DNA of 64,000 nt from Inquilinus sp052078665 (GCF_052078665.1 NZ_JBQJIK010000015.1:44100-108099), one strand, 5' to 3'; positions 35,415 through 44,936 are shown, numbered from the stretch's first letter. The notes: a model not told the origin generated them from the letters alone. Made by a program: numbers and translations.

Positions 35415-36319
35415 ACCCGCTCGACGGACCCGCCTTCGACATCGTCGATCCGCGCTTCGCCGCCTGCACCGCGCCGGGCGCCCGGGTCGAGCGGATCTGG
35501 ACCGGCAGCCGCTGGACCGAAGGGCCCGCCTGGCTCGCCGCGCGTGGCCTGCTGGTCTGGTCGGACATCCCGGGCGACCGGACGCTGGCCTGGGAGCAGG
35601 CGACGGGGCGAGTGTCGACCTTCCGCCAGCCGGCGAACAGCCCGAACGGCAACACGGTCGACCGCCAGGGCCGGCTGGTCACCTGCGAGCAGACCCCGCA
35701 CCGGATCGCGCGCATGGAGCGGGACGGCACGGTCACGCCGCTGGTCGACCGGATCGACGGCCGCCGCTTCAACTCCCCGAACGATGTCGTGGTGGCGTCG
35801 GACGGCGCGATCTGGTTCACCGACCCCAGCTACGGAAGGGCGAAGGACCGCGGCGAAGGGCCGGATGTCGAAGGCTGTCATGTCTACCGGTTCGATCCCG
35901 CGACCGGCGCGGTCCGGCAGATGACGACCGATTTCGTGATGCCGAACGGCCTCGCCTTCTCGCCGGACGAAAGCCTGCTCTACATCGTCGACACCGGCAG
36001 CACGGAGCGGCCGGACGGCCCCAACCATGTGCGCCGCTTCCGGGTCGGGCCCGGCGGGATGCTCTCGGGCGGCGAGGTGCTGGCCGAGGCCCACGGCCAT
36101 TTCGACGGCCTGCGCGTCGACACCGAGGGCCGGCTGTGGATGGCGGCGGATGAAGGCGTCCGCTGCTATCTCCCCGACGGCACGCTGATCGGGCGGGTGA
36201 ACCTGCCGGAGCGCGCCGCCAACCTGACCTTCGGCAGCGCCGCCCGGAACATCCTGATGATCACGGCAACCAGCTCGGTCTATCTCTGCCCGGTGAACGC
36301 CGTCGGCGCCGTGCCCTGA
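35408..36319 (+). CDS. SMP-30/gluconolactonase family lactonase
   Basis: A 303-residue six-bladed beta-propeller hydrolase. Metal-site segments are TEGPAW (Glu), NSPNGNTVD, FNSPNDVVV (Asn) and IVDTGS (Asp). The only workable start is a TTG at 35408, overlapping the previous stop by 7 nt, so translation probably relies on coupling. It would open the aldono- or aldarolactone formed by the SDR enzyme, feeding the dehydratases. Last gene of the operon. Confidence 0.88.
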   Translation: MVDPLDGPAFDIVDPRFAACTAPGARVERIWTGSRWTEGPAWLAARGLLVWSDIPGDRTLAWEQATGRVSTFRQPANSPNGNTVDRQGRLVTCEQTPHRIARMERDGTVTPLVDRIDGRRFNSPNDVVVASDGAIWFTDPSYGRAKDRGEGPDVEGCHVYRFDPATGAVRQMTTDFVMPNGLAFSPDESLLYIVDTGSTERPDGPNHVRRFRVGPGGMLSGGEVLAEAHGHFDGLRVDTEGRLWMAADEGVRCYLPDGTLIGRVNLPERAANLTFGSAARNILMITATSSVYLCPVNAVGAVP

Positions 36320-36330
36320 GCCGTACGAGG

Positions 36331-36350
36331 CCTCAGAGCCTGCTCTCAGG
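36331..36350. terminator. Imperfect hairpin between convergent operons
   Basis: CCTCAGAG / CTCTCAGG (one mismatch) around a 4-nt loop between the lactonase stop and the convergent serine-hydrolase stop, partly overlapping the latter. No T-run. Confidence 0.35.
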
Positions 36351-37965
36351 GCGCGCGGGCCAGCAGCAGATGCTTGGTGCGGTCGTTGTTCAGCACGATG
36401 CCGTCGGCCACGAGGCGGACCGTGAACTCCCAGCCGCCCGCCTCGATCGCCGGGGGCGGGGTGTCGGCGAGGCCCCGCCGCGGCAGCGCCAGATGCAGGT
36501 CCGGGGCGCGGGCCTCCAGCGCCGTCTCCCACACGCCGTAGGGCGTGCGCAGGCGCAGCACGGTCTCGCCCTCCTCCTCGCCGATCTCGGCCTCGAAGCC
36601 GGTGGCGGCGTCGGCGTAGCGGCCGCCCGGGCCGGCGGCTGCCGGCAGGGCGGTGTCGGACAGGCGGCGGAAGCGCTGCGGGCGGCCGAACCAGCGTGTA
36701 TCCATGTCGCCGTCGTCGCGCGGCGTGAACTCCAGCGGCACGATGCCCCGCTCCGGCATGAAGGCGCCGTCGCCGACCTGCTCGATCGGCATGCCGCCGT
36801 TCCCGTTGCTGACGAAGACGGGCTGCCCGTCCTTGACGGCCACGCCGAACACATCGTCGCCGCCCTCGGCCCGGTACAGGCCGACAGCCCGCTTCAGCCG
36901 CTCGGTGGCCGCGTGCGTCCGCAGCGGTCCGACCTCCTCGCCCAGCACCAGGTCGAGGATCCGGCGGGCCAGGGAGAACGGGCCCATGTCGTCGGTGTTG
37001 CCGAGGATGACGACGCCGATCCCGGCCTCGGGGAAGCGCACCGATTCCGAGCGGCCGCCGGCGACGCCGCCGCCATGGCCGATGCTGGCCAGGCCGCGGT
37101 AGCGGCAGGTGACGAGGCCGAGGCCGTAAGGCGACGGGATGCCGTCGATCACGGCGCCCGGCGCCGACATCCGGGCGATCATCTCCGGCGTGCCGACCTT
37201 CGGCGCATCGAGATTGGCCAGCCAGAGCCTCATGTCCTCGAGCGTCGAGACCATGCCGCCTTCGCCGCCCAGCACCGCGCCCCATTGCGCCTTGTGCCAG
37301 CCGCCGTCGGGCCCGTGGGTGTGATGGTCCGCCAGCCGCGGCAGGATCTCCGAATCCCAGCGCATCAGCCGGGTGTCGCGCATGCCCAGCGGCCTGGTGA
37401 TGCGCTCCTCCAGCAGCTGGTTGAAGCTCTGGCCCGAGACCTGCTCGACGATCTCCGACAGCAGGAAGAAGCCGGTGTTGCAGTAGATCAGGTCGGTGCC
37501 GGGCCGGAAGTTCACGGCCTTGTGCCCGGCAATGATCCGGCGTGCCCCGGCCCGGGTGGACGGTGCGCCGATGTCCAGCCCGCCCAGGATCATGATCTCC
37601 AGAAAATCGCGCAGGCCGCCGACATTGGCGGCCAGGTGGCGCAGCGTCACCGTCTCCGGATACTCCGGCAGCCAGGGCAGGTGGCGGCGGACGTCGTCCT
37701 CCATCGACAGCCTGCCCTCGGCCTCCAGCATCAGCGCCAGCAGCACGGTGAACTGCTTGGTCTGCGACCCGATGCGGATCACCGTGCGCTCGTCGATCGG
37801 CACGGCATGGGCCAGGTCGGCCATGCCGTAGCAGCCGCGGTGGATCTCGCGCCCGTGCCGGGTGACTCGGACCGCGGCGCCGGGCGAATCCGGTCGGGCC
37901 CAGCGCGCGAACAGCGCGTCGATCCGGGCGCCCAGATCCGGGGGCAGGGGGCTGTCTTGGCTCAT
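36346..37965 (-). CDS. Serine hydrolase, D-aminopeptidase (DAP)-like
   Basis: A 539-residue penicillin-recognising-enzyme fold: nucleophile S67 and K70 in GSQTKQF, Y161-x-N163 in YCNTGFF, and the third motif HGGG. About 200 residues of beta-rich sequence follow. The size and motif spacing are close to D-aminopeptidase of Ochrobactrum (S62, K65, Y153), which removes N-terminal D-residues from peptides and carries two lipocalin-like C-terminal domains. No signal peptide, so cytoplasmic. GGGAGG 5 nt upstream fixes the ATG. Co-directional with the MlrC-like and FAD genes. A plain esterase or beta-lactamase-like function is the alternative. Confidence 0.8.
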   Translation of the reverse strand: MSQDSPLPPDLGARIDALFARWARPDSPGAAVRVTRHGREIHRGCYGMADLAHAVPIDERTVIRIGSQTKQFTVLLALMLEAEGRLSMEDDVRRHLPWLPEYPETVTLRHLAANVGGLRDFLEIMILGGLDIGAPSTRAGARRIIAGHKAVNFRPGTDLIYCNTGFFLLSEIVEQVSGQSFNQLLEERITRPLGMRDTRLMRWDSEILPRLADHHTHGPDGGWHKAQWGAVLGGEGGMVSTLEDMRLWLANLDAPKVGTPEMIARMSAPGAVIDGIPSPYGLGLVTCRYRGLASIGHGGGVAGGRSESVRFPEAGIGVVILGNTDDMGPFSLARRILDLVLGEEVGPLRTHAATERLKRAVGLYRAEGGDDVFGVAVKDGQPVFVSNGNGGMPIEQVGDGAFMPERGIVPLEFTPRDDGDMDTRWFGRPQRFRRLSDTALPAAAGPGGRYADAATGFEAEIGEEEGETVLRLRTPYGVWETALEARAPDLHLALPRRGLADTPPPAIEAGGWEFTVRLVADGIVLNNDRTKHLLLARAP

Positions 37966-37987
37966 GGCGTCCTCCCGGGAGATGGTG

Positions 37988-39451
37988 TCAGGCGAAGGGG
38001 TTCTCGACGCGCGGCCAGAACGGCAGGCGGCGCTTGGTATAGGGGATGTCGCCGAAGCTGGGCGGGATCGCCCCCGGCGTGGTGACGTAGCGGATCTCGG
38101 CCGCGATCGGGGCGAAGCCGGCATGGAAATGCTGGGTCGACTTGACCACCACGATCGCCTTGCGGGCCGGGTCGATGCCGAAGGCGGTGTAGGCGTCGGG
38201 CGCGAAGACCTGGCTGCGCAGGGTCACCAGCACCAGGTCGACCTCGTTGGCCGCCTGCACCCAGACGCCGCGGCCCAGCGGCGACCAGTCCTCGCTCAGC
38301 CCGGTCTGCACCAGGGCCGGCAGCACCCGCTTGACCGTGATCCGCAAGTCGACCGGGTCGCCGGAGGCCGGGCCGCATTTGCCGCCGATGCGCAGGTCGA
38401 AGACAGCACCCGCGCCGGCCTCCTCGCACAGCGCCACCGCCTGCGGGTCCCAGTAGCAGCCGCTGACCACGTTGCCGATGCCGCGGTCGATGATCCGGCG
38501 CAGGATGAAGGTGCTGTCGCCGGGCGCGCCGCCGCCGGCATTGTCGGCGACATCGGCCAGCACCACCGGGCCGCGCGGTGCCGCCAGGGCGTGGTTCAGC
38601 GCCTCGTCCACCGTGTCGTGCGGCGTCGCCGTGGCGTGGCGCAGGTCCCAGATCTCCCGCCCCAGATCCTCGGCCACCCGGCGGGCCCGGTCCCGGTCTC
38701 CGTCGGCGACCACAAGCATCCGCGCGCCGACATCCTCGACATCGCCCCAGGGGAAGCCGTGGCCGAAGGTGACCGACAGGATGCCGTCGCGGCCCTCCAG
38801 CGCCTGCATGCGGTCGACGAAGCCGCGCATCGGCTCGACCGGGGTGCGCCACATGCCGATCATGCGGCAGTCGTGCAGCGCCATCACCGGCCGGATCTCG
38901 CCGCAGCGGGCGCGCAGGCACAGCTGGTACAGCTCGACCGCCCGCGGCTCCATGTCGGTGTGCGGGTATTCCTTGAAGCCGATGATCGCGGTGCAGGCCT
39001 CGACCATCCGCTCGGTCAGGTGGCAGTGCAGGTCCAGCTCCATCCCGACCGGCACATCCGGGCCGACGATCGCCCGCACCCGCTCGGCCGTGTCGCCCTC
39101 GCAGTCGTCATAGCCGTCCGCCACCATCGCGCCGTGCATCAGCAGCAGCACGACGTCCACCGGCCCGGCCCGCCGCAGATCCTCGAGGATGTCGTCGCGC
39201 AGGCTCTCGTAGAGCGACCGGATGGTGGTGCCGGCCGGCTGGGCGATGGCGGTGACGCTCTCGACCACCTCATGCCCGTCGCGCCCGGCCAGCCGGCGCC
39301 AGGTCTTCTGGCAGATCGTCTCGGCCGCGGTGTCGTCCAGGCTGGCGTCGCGCCGCCGGTAGGTTTCGGGCGCATAGAAGCTGGCGGCGCCGGTCGGCAG
39401 CGGCGAGAAGGTGTTGGTCTCGGTGACCAGGGCGGCGATGAAGATCTTCAC
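37988..39451 (-). CDS. M81-family metallopeptidase (MlrC-like)
   Basis: A 487-residue protein of the MlrC/M81 family: N-terminus KIFIAALVTETNTFSP, metal-region MELDLHCHLTERM, and the signature VTFGHGFPWGDVEDVGAR. MlrC hydrolyses the linearised tetrapeptide of microcystin, which contains D-amino acids; most family members have unknown peptide substrates. The GTG at 39451 overlaps the FAD-gene stop (GTGA), with GGAG 8 nt upstream. The context with a D-aminopeptidase-like enzyme suggests breakdown of unusual peptides. Confidence 0.88.
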   Translation of the reverse strand: MKIFIAALVTETNTFSPLPTGAASFYAPETYRRRDASLDDTAAETICQKTWRRLAGRDGHEVVESVTAIAQPAGTTIRSLYESLRDDILEDLRRAGPVDVVLLLMHGAMVADGYDDCEGDTAERVRAIVGPDVPVGMELDLHCHLTERMVEACTAIIGFKEYPHTDMEPRAVELYQLCLRARCGEIRPVMALHDCRMIGMWRTPVEPMRGFVDRMQALEGRDGILSVTFGHGFPWGDVEDVGARMLVVADGDRDRARRVAEDLGREIWDLRHATATPHDTVDEALNHALAAPRGPVVLADVADNAGGGAPGDSTFILRRIIDRGIGNVVSGCYWDPQAVALCEEAGAGAVFDLRIGGKCGPASGDPVDLRITVKRVLPALVQTGLSEDWSPLGRGVWVQAANEVDLVLVTLRSQVFAPDAYTAFGIDPARKAIVVVKSTQHFHAGFAPIAAEIRYVTTPGAIPPSFGDIPYTKRRLPFWPRVENPFA

Positions 39452-40602
39452 GGATGCGGCTCCATCGGTTGGGGACCGGTGCGGAACCGGCCGGGGGCAA
39501 GGGCGGCGGCGGTGACGCCCAGCCGGGCGAGGTCCTCGGGGACCGGGTCGCCGCGCAGCAGCGCCGCCCCCAGCCGGGCCATGGCCGGCGCGGTCTGGAA
39601 ACCGTAGCCGCCCTGGCCGGCGCACCAGAAGAAGCCCGGCGCCTGCGGGTCGAAGCCCAGCACCGGCGTCTTGTCGGCGACGAAGCTGCGCAGCCCGGCC
39701 CAGCGATGGGTCAGGCGCCGGATCTGCAGCGTGGTGGCGCGCTCGATCCGGTCGACCGCGACGGCGACGTCGATCTCCTCCGGCTGCGCGTCGCAGGGCG
39801 GGCTCGGCGTCTCGTCGGCGGGGGAGCCCAGCAGCTTGCCGGCGTCAGGCTTGATGTAGAAGGTCTCGTCCAGGTCGACCACCAGCGGCCAGCCGTCGGC
39901 GGCATGGCCGGGCGCGTCGAACAGGAAGGCGGTGCGCCGCTTCGGCACCAGCCCGACCGGCGCGACCCCGGCCAGGGTGGCGATCACGTCAGCCCACGCC
40001 CCTGCGGCATTGACCACGATGCCGGCCTCGACCGCGCCGGTCGTGGTCTCGATCCGCCAGCCGCCCCCCGGCAGCGGCGCCAGCGCCATGACCTCGGCCT
40101 CGGTGCGCACTTCGCCGCCGCGCCGGCGCAGGCCGCGCAGCGACCCCTGCAGCAGGCCGTTGGTGTCGAGGTCCAGCGCCTCCGGCTCGAACACCGCGCC
40201 GGCGACGCTGTGCGGCTGCAGCACCGGCACCCAGGCGGCGGCGTCGGCGGGGCCGATCTCGCGCACGCTCGGGACCAGGGCCGCCAGCGCTTCCGCCCGG
40301 CTGCGGATCGCCGTCTCCTGGCCGGGCCGGCCGACATGCATGGCGCCGCGCGGGCGGGTCAGGACGAAGCCGGCGAAATCCTCCGGCGGGGCCAGCAGGA
40401 AGTCGCGGCTGCCGATCGACAGGGCACGCACCACGGCATTGCCGTAGGTCTCGGAGAACAGGGCGGCGGACCGGCCGCTGGAGTGGGTGCCGGGCTGGCT
40501 CTCGCGCTCCAGCAGCAGCACCCGGCGGCCATCTGCGGCGGCCCGGGCCAGCGACGCGCCGGCGATGCCTCCCCCGATCACGGCGATGTCGACGACATCC
40601 AT
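39448..40602 (-). CDS. FAD-dependent amine/amino-acid oxidoreductase (DAO family)
   Basis: A 384-residue DAO-fold flavoprotein: FAD motif VIGGGIAGASLARAAA (GxGxxG at residues 10-15), RESQPGTHSSGRSAAL, and the C-terminal FWCAGQGGYGFQTAPAMA. These enzymes oxidise D-amino acids, glycine or N-methylated amino acids. AGGAGG 7 nt upstream fixes the ATG. First gene of the three-gene minus-strand operon. Next to a D-aminopeptidase-like enzyme, oxidation of released D-amino acids is a reasonable guess. Confidence 0.88.
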   Translation of the reverse strand: MDVVDIAVIGGGIAGASLARAAADGRRVLLLERESQPGTHSSGRSAALFSETYGNAVVRALSIGSRDFLLAPPEDFAGFVLTRPRGAMHVGRPGQETAIRSRAEALAALVPSVREIGPADAAAWVPVLQPHSVAGAVFEPEALDLDTNGLLQGSLRGLRRRGGEVRTEAEVMALAPLPGGGWRIETTTGAVEAGIVVNAAGAWADVIATLAGVAPVGLVPKRRTAFLFDAPGHAADGWPLVVDLDETFYIKPDAGKLLGSPADETPSPPCDAQPEEIDVAVAVDRIERATTLQIRRLTHRWAGLRSFVADKTPVLGFDPQAPGFFWCAGQGGYGFQTAPAMARLGAALLRGDPVPEDLARLGVTAAALAPGRFRTGPQPMEPHP

Positions 40603-40742
40603 CCGGCAGCCTCCTTTGGCCGAAGACTGCGGAGCGATAGTGGTTGTGTCAAATAGTTTGCCGCATCGGAAAATTCGTGGTTCTTGCGATAAGACCATCC
40701 CTCGACATAGGGTGATCGACCAACCATTGTCCGGGTCCGCGC

Positions 40743-41351
40743 ATGTCCAACCAGCCCAAGCTCGGGGAATGCCTGAGGGCGCTGCGGCGTCGGCACGGCT
40801 GGACGCTGCAGGACGTCAACCAGCGGACCGGGGTCGCGGTCTCGACCCTGTCGAAGGTCGAGAACGACCAGATGTCGCTGACCTATGACAAGCTGCTGCA
40901 GATCAGCGAGGGGCTGGGCATCAACCTGGCCGAGCTGCTGGCGCCGCCGACGGGATCCGAGACGGCGCTGGCCCGGCGGTCGATCAGCCGGCCGGGGGAG
41001 GGGCTGCTGCAGGTCACGCCGAACTACGACTACCTGTATCTCTGCACCGAGCTGCAGCGGAAGCGGATGGTGCCGGTGGTCGCCAGGGTCAAGGTTCGCG
41101 ACATCGCCGAGTTCGGCCCGCTGGTGCGCCATTCGGGGGAGGAGTTCATCTACGTCCTCGAGGGCGCGATCGTGGTGCACACCGACCACTACGCCCCGGT
41201 GCGGCTGGAGAAGGGCGGCAGCATCTACATCGACAGCACCATGGGCCATGCGTACATCTCGGTGGGCGAAGGCGACGCGACCATCATCGGCGTCTGCTCC
41301 AGCCCCGAACCCGACCTGGAAGGGACGCTGCGCTCGCTGTTCGCGACCTGA
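40743..41351 (+). CDS. XRE-family regulator with C-terminal cupin
   Basis: A 202-residue regulator: helix-turn-helix at residues 8-62 (LGECLRALRRRHGWTLQDVNQRTGVAVSTLSKVE) and a cupin ligand domain at about 105-200 (HSGEEFIYVLEGAIVVH, GHAYIS). Such proteins control small-molecule catabolism, sensing the substrate in the cupin. It is divergent from the FAD/MlrC/DAP operon (140 bp between starts) and convergent with the Phn-type importer, so it could control either or both. Confidence 0.93.
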   Translation: MSNQPKLGECLRALRRRHGWTLQDVNQRTGVAVSTLSKVENDQMSLTYDKLLQISEGLGINLAELLAPPTGSETALARRSISRPGEGLLQVTPNYDYLYLCTELQRKRMVPVVARVKVRDIAEFGPLVRHSGEEFIYVLEGAIVVHTDHYAPVRLEKGGSIYIDSTMGHAYISVGEGDATIIGVCSSPEPDLEGTLRSLFAT

Positions 41352-41389
41352 CCGGGCACGGCAGGCGGACGGACGGTCCTAGCCGGCGG

Positions 41390-42250
41390 TCAGCCGCGCC
41401 GGGCCGGGGGGCGGATGATCGCCATCCGGATCCGGCGCGACGCGGCGTCGATCACCGCCACCGTCGCCAGGATCATCAGGATGATGAACAGCACCTCGTC
41501 CCAGTTGTTGATGCGGATGCGCTCGGACAGCTGCAGGCCGATGCCGCCGGCGCCGACGATGCCGAGGATGGCGGCCGAGCGGGTGTTGGATTCGAAGAAG
41601 TAGAGCGCGTGGCTCAGCATCAGCGGCAGCACCTGCGGCAGCACCGCCAGCCGCAGCGACTGCAGCCCGTTGGCCCCGGCCGCCCGCACGCCCTCGACCG
41701 GCCGGCGGTCGGCGCCCTCGATCGCCTCGGCATACAGCTTCGCCAGCACCGCGACGTCGCTGAAGGCGATCGCCAGGATGCCGGCGAAAGGCCCCATGCC
41801 GACGGCGCTGACGAAGATCAGCGCCCAGACCAGCGTGTCGATGCCGCGGAAGCCGTCGAACAGCCGGCGCAGGCTGAAATGGAACACCCAGTTCGGCACG
41901 ATGTTGCGGGCGCCGAGGAAGCCCAGCGGCACCGCGGCGACCACCGCCAGCAGGGTGCCGAGGAAGGCCATCGCCAGCGTCTCCAGCAGCGCATAGGAGA
42001 AGTCCCAGGCGGCGCCGCCATCCGACGGCGGCAGCATCAGGCGGACCAGGAAGCCCAGCTTCGACAGCCCGCCCCAGATCCGCGCCGGCGAGGCGTCGAT
42101 CCACCACAGGCCGAGGCCGAACAAAGCGAAGACGCCGAGCCAGGCGCCCCAGCTCCGCGCCCGTTCGGCGGTGGAGCGCCGGAACAGCCGCGGATGGGCG
42201 GCCTGCAGCGCCGCCAGCTCCGCCTCGGTCAGGATCGCCTGCTGGGCCAT
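41390..42250 (-). CDS. phnE: Phosphonate-type ABC transporter permease (PhnE-like)
   Basis: A 286-residue inner-membrane permease with about six hydrophobic segments. The PhnE-type coupling loop EGVRAAGANGLQSLRLAVLPQVLP and the NTRSAAILGIVGAGGIG motif identify the family. Last gene of a phnC-phnD-phnE-phnE layout, starting 1 bp after the upstream permease. The ligand need not be a phosphonate. Confidence 0.92.
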   Translation of the reverse strand: MAQQAILTEAELAALQAAHPRLFRRSTAERARSWGAWLGVFALFGLGLWWIDASPARIWGGLSKLGFLVRLMLPPSDGGAAWDFSYALLETLAMAFLGTLLAVVAAVPLGFLGARNIVPNWVFHFSLRRLFDGFRGIDTLVWALIFVSAVGMGPFAGILAIAFSDVAVLAKLYAEAIEGADRRPVEGVRAAGANGLQSLRLAVLPQVLPLMLSHALYFFESNTRSAAILGIVGAGGIGLQLSERIRINNWDEVLFIILMILATVAVIDAASRRIRMAIIRPPARRG

Positions 42251-42251
42251 G

Positions 42252-43127
42252 TCACACCACCCTGAGCGCGTCGTGGCCGATCAGGCGGTGGCGCACCGCC
42301 TCGCAGCCGAGATCGATGATCGACACCATGGCGATGATCAGCAGCAGGATCGCGCTGATGTCGGGGTATTCGAACTGGCGCACCGACAGGTACAGCTCCT
42401 CGCCGATGCCGCCGGCGCCGACGATGCCGATCGCCGAGGCGGAGCGGACATTGATCTCGAGCCGCAGCAGCGCGTAGCTGGCGAAGTTCGGCAGCACCTG
42501 CGGCAGCACCGCCAGCCGCATGATCATCGCCCAGGTGCCGCCCGCGGCGCGGACGCCCTCGATCGGCCCGGGGTCGACATTCTCGTTCACCTCGGCGAAC
42601 AGCTTGCCCAGCGATCCGGCGGTGTGGACCGCGATCGCCAGCACGCCGGCGAAGGGGCCGAGGCCGAAGGCGTAGACGAAGATCAGGGCGTAGACCAGCT
42701 CCGGCACCGTCCGCGCCACCTCCAGCAGCCGCCGGCTGGCGAAGTGCAGCACGCGGCCCTGCACCAGGTTGCGCGAGGCCGGGAAGCACAGCAGCAGCCC
42801 GGCCACACCGCCCAGCACCGTGCCGGTGAAGCCCATCAGCACGGTCTCGGCCAACAGGCGCAGCCAGGAGCCGAGCCCCCAGTACCATTCGCCCAGATCG
42901 GCCCCGAGGGTTTCGACACGCAGCGTCGGCACTGTGCCCCAGATATAGGCCCAGGCCTGCGGCAGGCCGGTCGCCAAGCGCCCCAGGTCGACCTGGCCGA
43001 CGATGGCGGAGGCGACCAGCGCCGCGGCCAGCACCAGGCCGAAGCCCAGCGTGCGCAGCCGCTTCTCCGCCTGCTGCCGGCGATAGCCGCGTTCGAAGCC
43101 GTCGATCGTCCCGGGGCGGTCGGTCAT
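42252..43127 (-). CDS. phnE: Phosphonate-type ABC transporter permease (PhnE-like)
   Basis: A 291-residue inner-membrane permease, a divergent paralogue of its neighbour with the same hallmarks (EGVRAAGGTWAMIMRLAVLPQVLP, NVRSASAIGIVGAGGIG) but a longer cytoplasmic N-terminus (FERGYRRQQAEKRLR). Two different PhnE subunits form a heterodimeric channel in many alphaproteobacteria. Separated from phnD by 10 bp. Confidence 0.92.
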   Translation of the reverse strand: MTDRPGTIDGFERGYRRQQAEKRLRTLGFGLVLAAALVASAIVGQVDLGRLATGLPQAWAYIWGTVPTLRVETLGADLGEWYWGLGSWLRLLAETVLMGFTGTVLGGVAGLLLCFPASRNLVQGRVLHFASRRLLEVARTVPELVYALIFVYAFGLGPFAGVLAIAVHTAGSLGKLFAEVNENVDPGPIEGVRAAGGTWAMIMRLAVLPQVLPNFASYALLRLEINVRSASAIGIVGAGGIGEELYLSVRQFEYPDISAILLLIIAMVSIIDLGCEAVRHRLIGHDALRVV

Positions 43128-43137
43128 CGCGCGCCGC

Positions 43138-44067
43138 TCAGGAGCCGCGGCGGCGGCGCTCGGCCGCGTTCATCTCGGTGATGGCGATGACGTCGAGATA
43201 GTCCTCGTGCTTCGCCGGGACGAAGGCCGACCACTTGCCGTCGCTGAGCTGCTTCTGCGCCTCCGGATCCTCCTTCGGGAAGGCGAACAGCGCCTCGGTG
43301 AAGGCGTCCTGCAGCTCCTGCGGCAGGTCGGTGCGGACCACCCAGGGCGAGTTCGGGATCAGGTCCGAGGTCCAGATGATGCGCGTGGAGCCCTTGGGGA
43401 TCATCCCCTTCTCCTCCATGCGCTGGATGTTGCCGCGCTCGGCATTGGTCCAGTGGGTGGCCGCGGCCTCGAAGGTGCCGTTCAAGAGGGCGATGATGCC
43501 GAGCTCGTGGCTGCCGGAGAAGGCGGTGGTGCTGAAGAAGGTGTCCGGGTCGATGCCGTTCTTCTTCATGAAATAGAGCGGCACGGCATAGCCCGAGGTC
43601 GAGTTCGGGTCGGCATAGGCCAGCGACTTGCCCTTCAGGTCCTGCAGGCTCTGATACGGGCTGTCGGCGCGGACCGCGATCACCGAATGATAGCCGGTGG
43701 CGCCGTCCAGCTCCTGCGTCACCGCGACCGGCCTGATCCGGTCGCCCATGACCTTGCGGGCCAGGGCGTAGTTGGCCGGGCCGATGGTGGCGAATTCGGC
43801 CTGGTTCGCGCGCAGCGCCTCGACCACGGCGGCATAGTCGGTGCCGCGGGTGATCGTCACCGGCACGCCCAGCTTGCGGCTGAGATAGGCGGCGAAGGGC
43901 TCGTAGCGGGCGACCGAGTCCTTCTCGTTCTCGCCGCTGGCGATGCCGAAGCGCAGCTCCGGATACTGCTGGCGCCAGTCGTCGGCCTTGGCCGGCAGGG
44001 TGGCCAAAGCGGCGAGGGCGAGGGCGGCGGCCAGGGCCAGGCGGCGCCGCAGGGAAGCGATCGGCAT
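43138..44067 (-). CDS. phnD: Phosphonate-type ABC transporter substrate-binding protein (PhnD-like)
   Basis: A 309-residue periplasmic protein with a signal peptide ending LPAKA (near residue 28). Family blocks: LRFGIASGENEKDSVARYEPF, FATIGPANYALARK, GKSLAYADPNSTSGYAVPLYF. PhnD relatives bind phosphonates, phosphite or phosphate, but remote members take other anions. The exact ligand residues cannot be judged here. The neighbouring DAP/MlrC/FAD operon argues that an unusual amino compound, perhaps an aminophosphonate or its peptide, could be the cargo (speculative). Confidence 0.9.
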   Translation of the reverse strand: MPIASLRRRLALAAALALAALATLPAKADDWRQQYPELRFGIASGENEKDSVARYEPFAAYLSRKLGVPVTITRGTDYAAVVEALRANQAEFATIGPANYALARKVMGDRIRPVAVTQELDGATGYHSVIAVRADSPYQSLQDLKGKSLAYADPNSTSGYAVPLYFMKKNGIDPDTFFSTTAFSGSHELGIIALLNGTFEAAATHWTNAERGNIQRMEEKGMIPKGSTRIIWTSDLIPNSPWVVRTDLPQELQDAFTEALFAFPKEDPEAQKQLSDGKWSAFVPAKHEDYLDVIAITEMNAAERRRRGS

Positions 44068-44089
44068 GGGGTCTCTCCGGACAGGGTCG

Positions 44090-44917
44090 TCAATGGGCGA
44101 AGGCCGGTTGCGGCCGGGTCGCGGCCGGCCGGGGGGCCGCCGCGGGGATGGTGTCGGTCAGGCTCTCGTCGACCGCCTCGTCATTGCCGCGGCCGTAGAT
44201 CGCCTGGACCCGGGCGGCGGTCAGCTCGGCCGGGGCGCCGTCGAACACCACCCGCCCGGCCGCCATGCCGACGATGCGGTCGCAATAGCGCCGCGCCGTC
44301 TCCAGCGTGTGCAGGTTGCACAGCACGGTGATGCCGTCCTCGCGGTTGATCCGGCGCAGCGCGTCCATCACCATCCGGGCGTTGCGCGGGTCCAGCGAGG
44401 CGATCGGCTCGTCGGCCAGGATGATCTCGGGCGACTGCACCAGCGCCCGGGCGATCGCCACGCGCTGCTGCTGGCCGCCGGACAGGGTGTCGGCGCGCTG
44501 CAGCGCCTGCGGCAGCAGGTCCAGCCGGTCCAGCGCCCGGGCCGCCATGCCGCGCTCGGCCTGCGAGAAATGCTTGAACATCACCGGCAGCGTGCCGCTG
44601 GCGCTGACCCGGCCGATCAGGACGTTGGTCAGGACGTCGAGCCGGTTCACCAGGTTGAACTGCTGGAAGATCATGGCGCATCGGGCGCGCCAGGCCCGCA
44701 GCGCCGCGCCGCGCAGGGCGCCGATGTCGGTGCCTTCGAACAGGAGGCGGCCGCCGCTGGGCTCGACCAGCCGGTTGACCAGGCGCAGCAGCGTCGACTT
44801 GCCGGCGCCGGAGCTGCCGATCACGCCGACCATCTGCCCGCGGGGGACGTCCAGGGTGACCGCGTCGACCGCGGCCACGGATCCATAGCGCTTCGTCACC
44901 CCGCCGAGCTGCAGCAT
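44090..44917 (-). CDS. phnC: Phosphonate-type ABC transporter ATP-binding protein (PhnC-like)
   Basis: A 275-residue ATPase: Walker A GSSGAGKST, Q-loop FQQFNLVNRLDVLTNVLIGR (the PhnC signature around NVL.GR), LSGGQQQRV, Walker B IILADEPIASLD, switch NLHTL. Start ATG 44917 is preferred (AGGAAGG 7 nt upstream); ATG 44938 is possible but lies within the 44937-44961 palindrome. First gene of the importer operon. Confidence 0.92.
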   Translation of the reverse strand: MLQLGGVTKRYGSVAAVDAVTLDVPRGQMVGVIGSSGAGKSTLLRLVNRLVEPSGGRLLFEGTDIGALRGAALRAWRARCAMIFQQFNLVNRLDVLTNVLIGRVSASGTLPVMFKHFSQAERGMAARALDRLDLLPQALQRADTLSGGQQQRVAIARALVQSPEIILADEPIASLDPRNARMVMDALRRINREDGITVLCNLHTLETARRYCDRIVGMAAGRVVFDGAPAELTAARVQAIYGRGNDEAVDESLTDTIPAAAPRPAATRPQPAFAH

Positions 44918-44936
44918 CTGCCGACCTTCCTGATCC

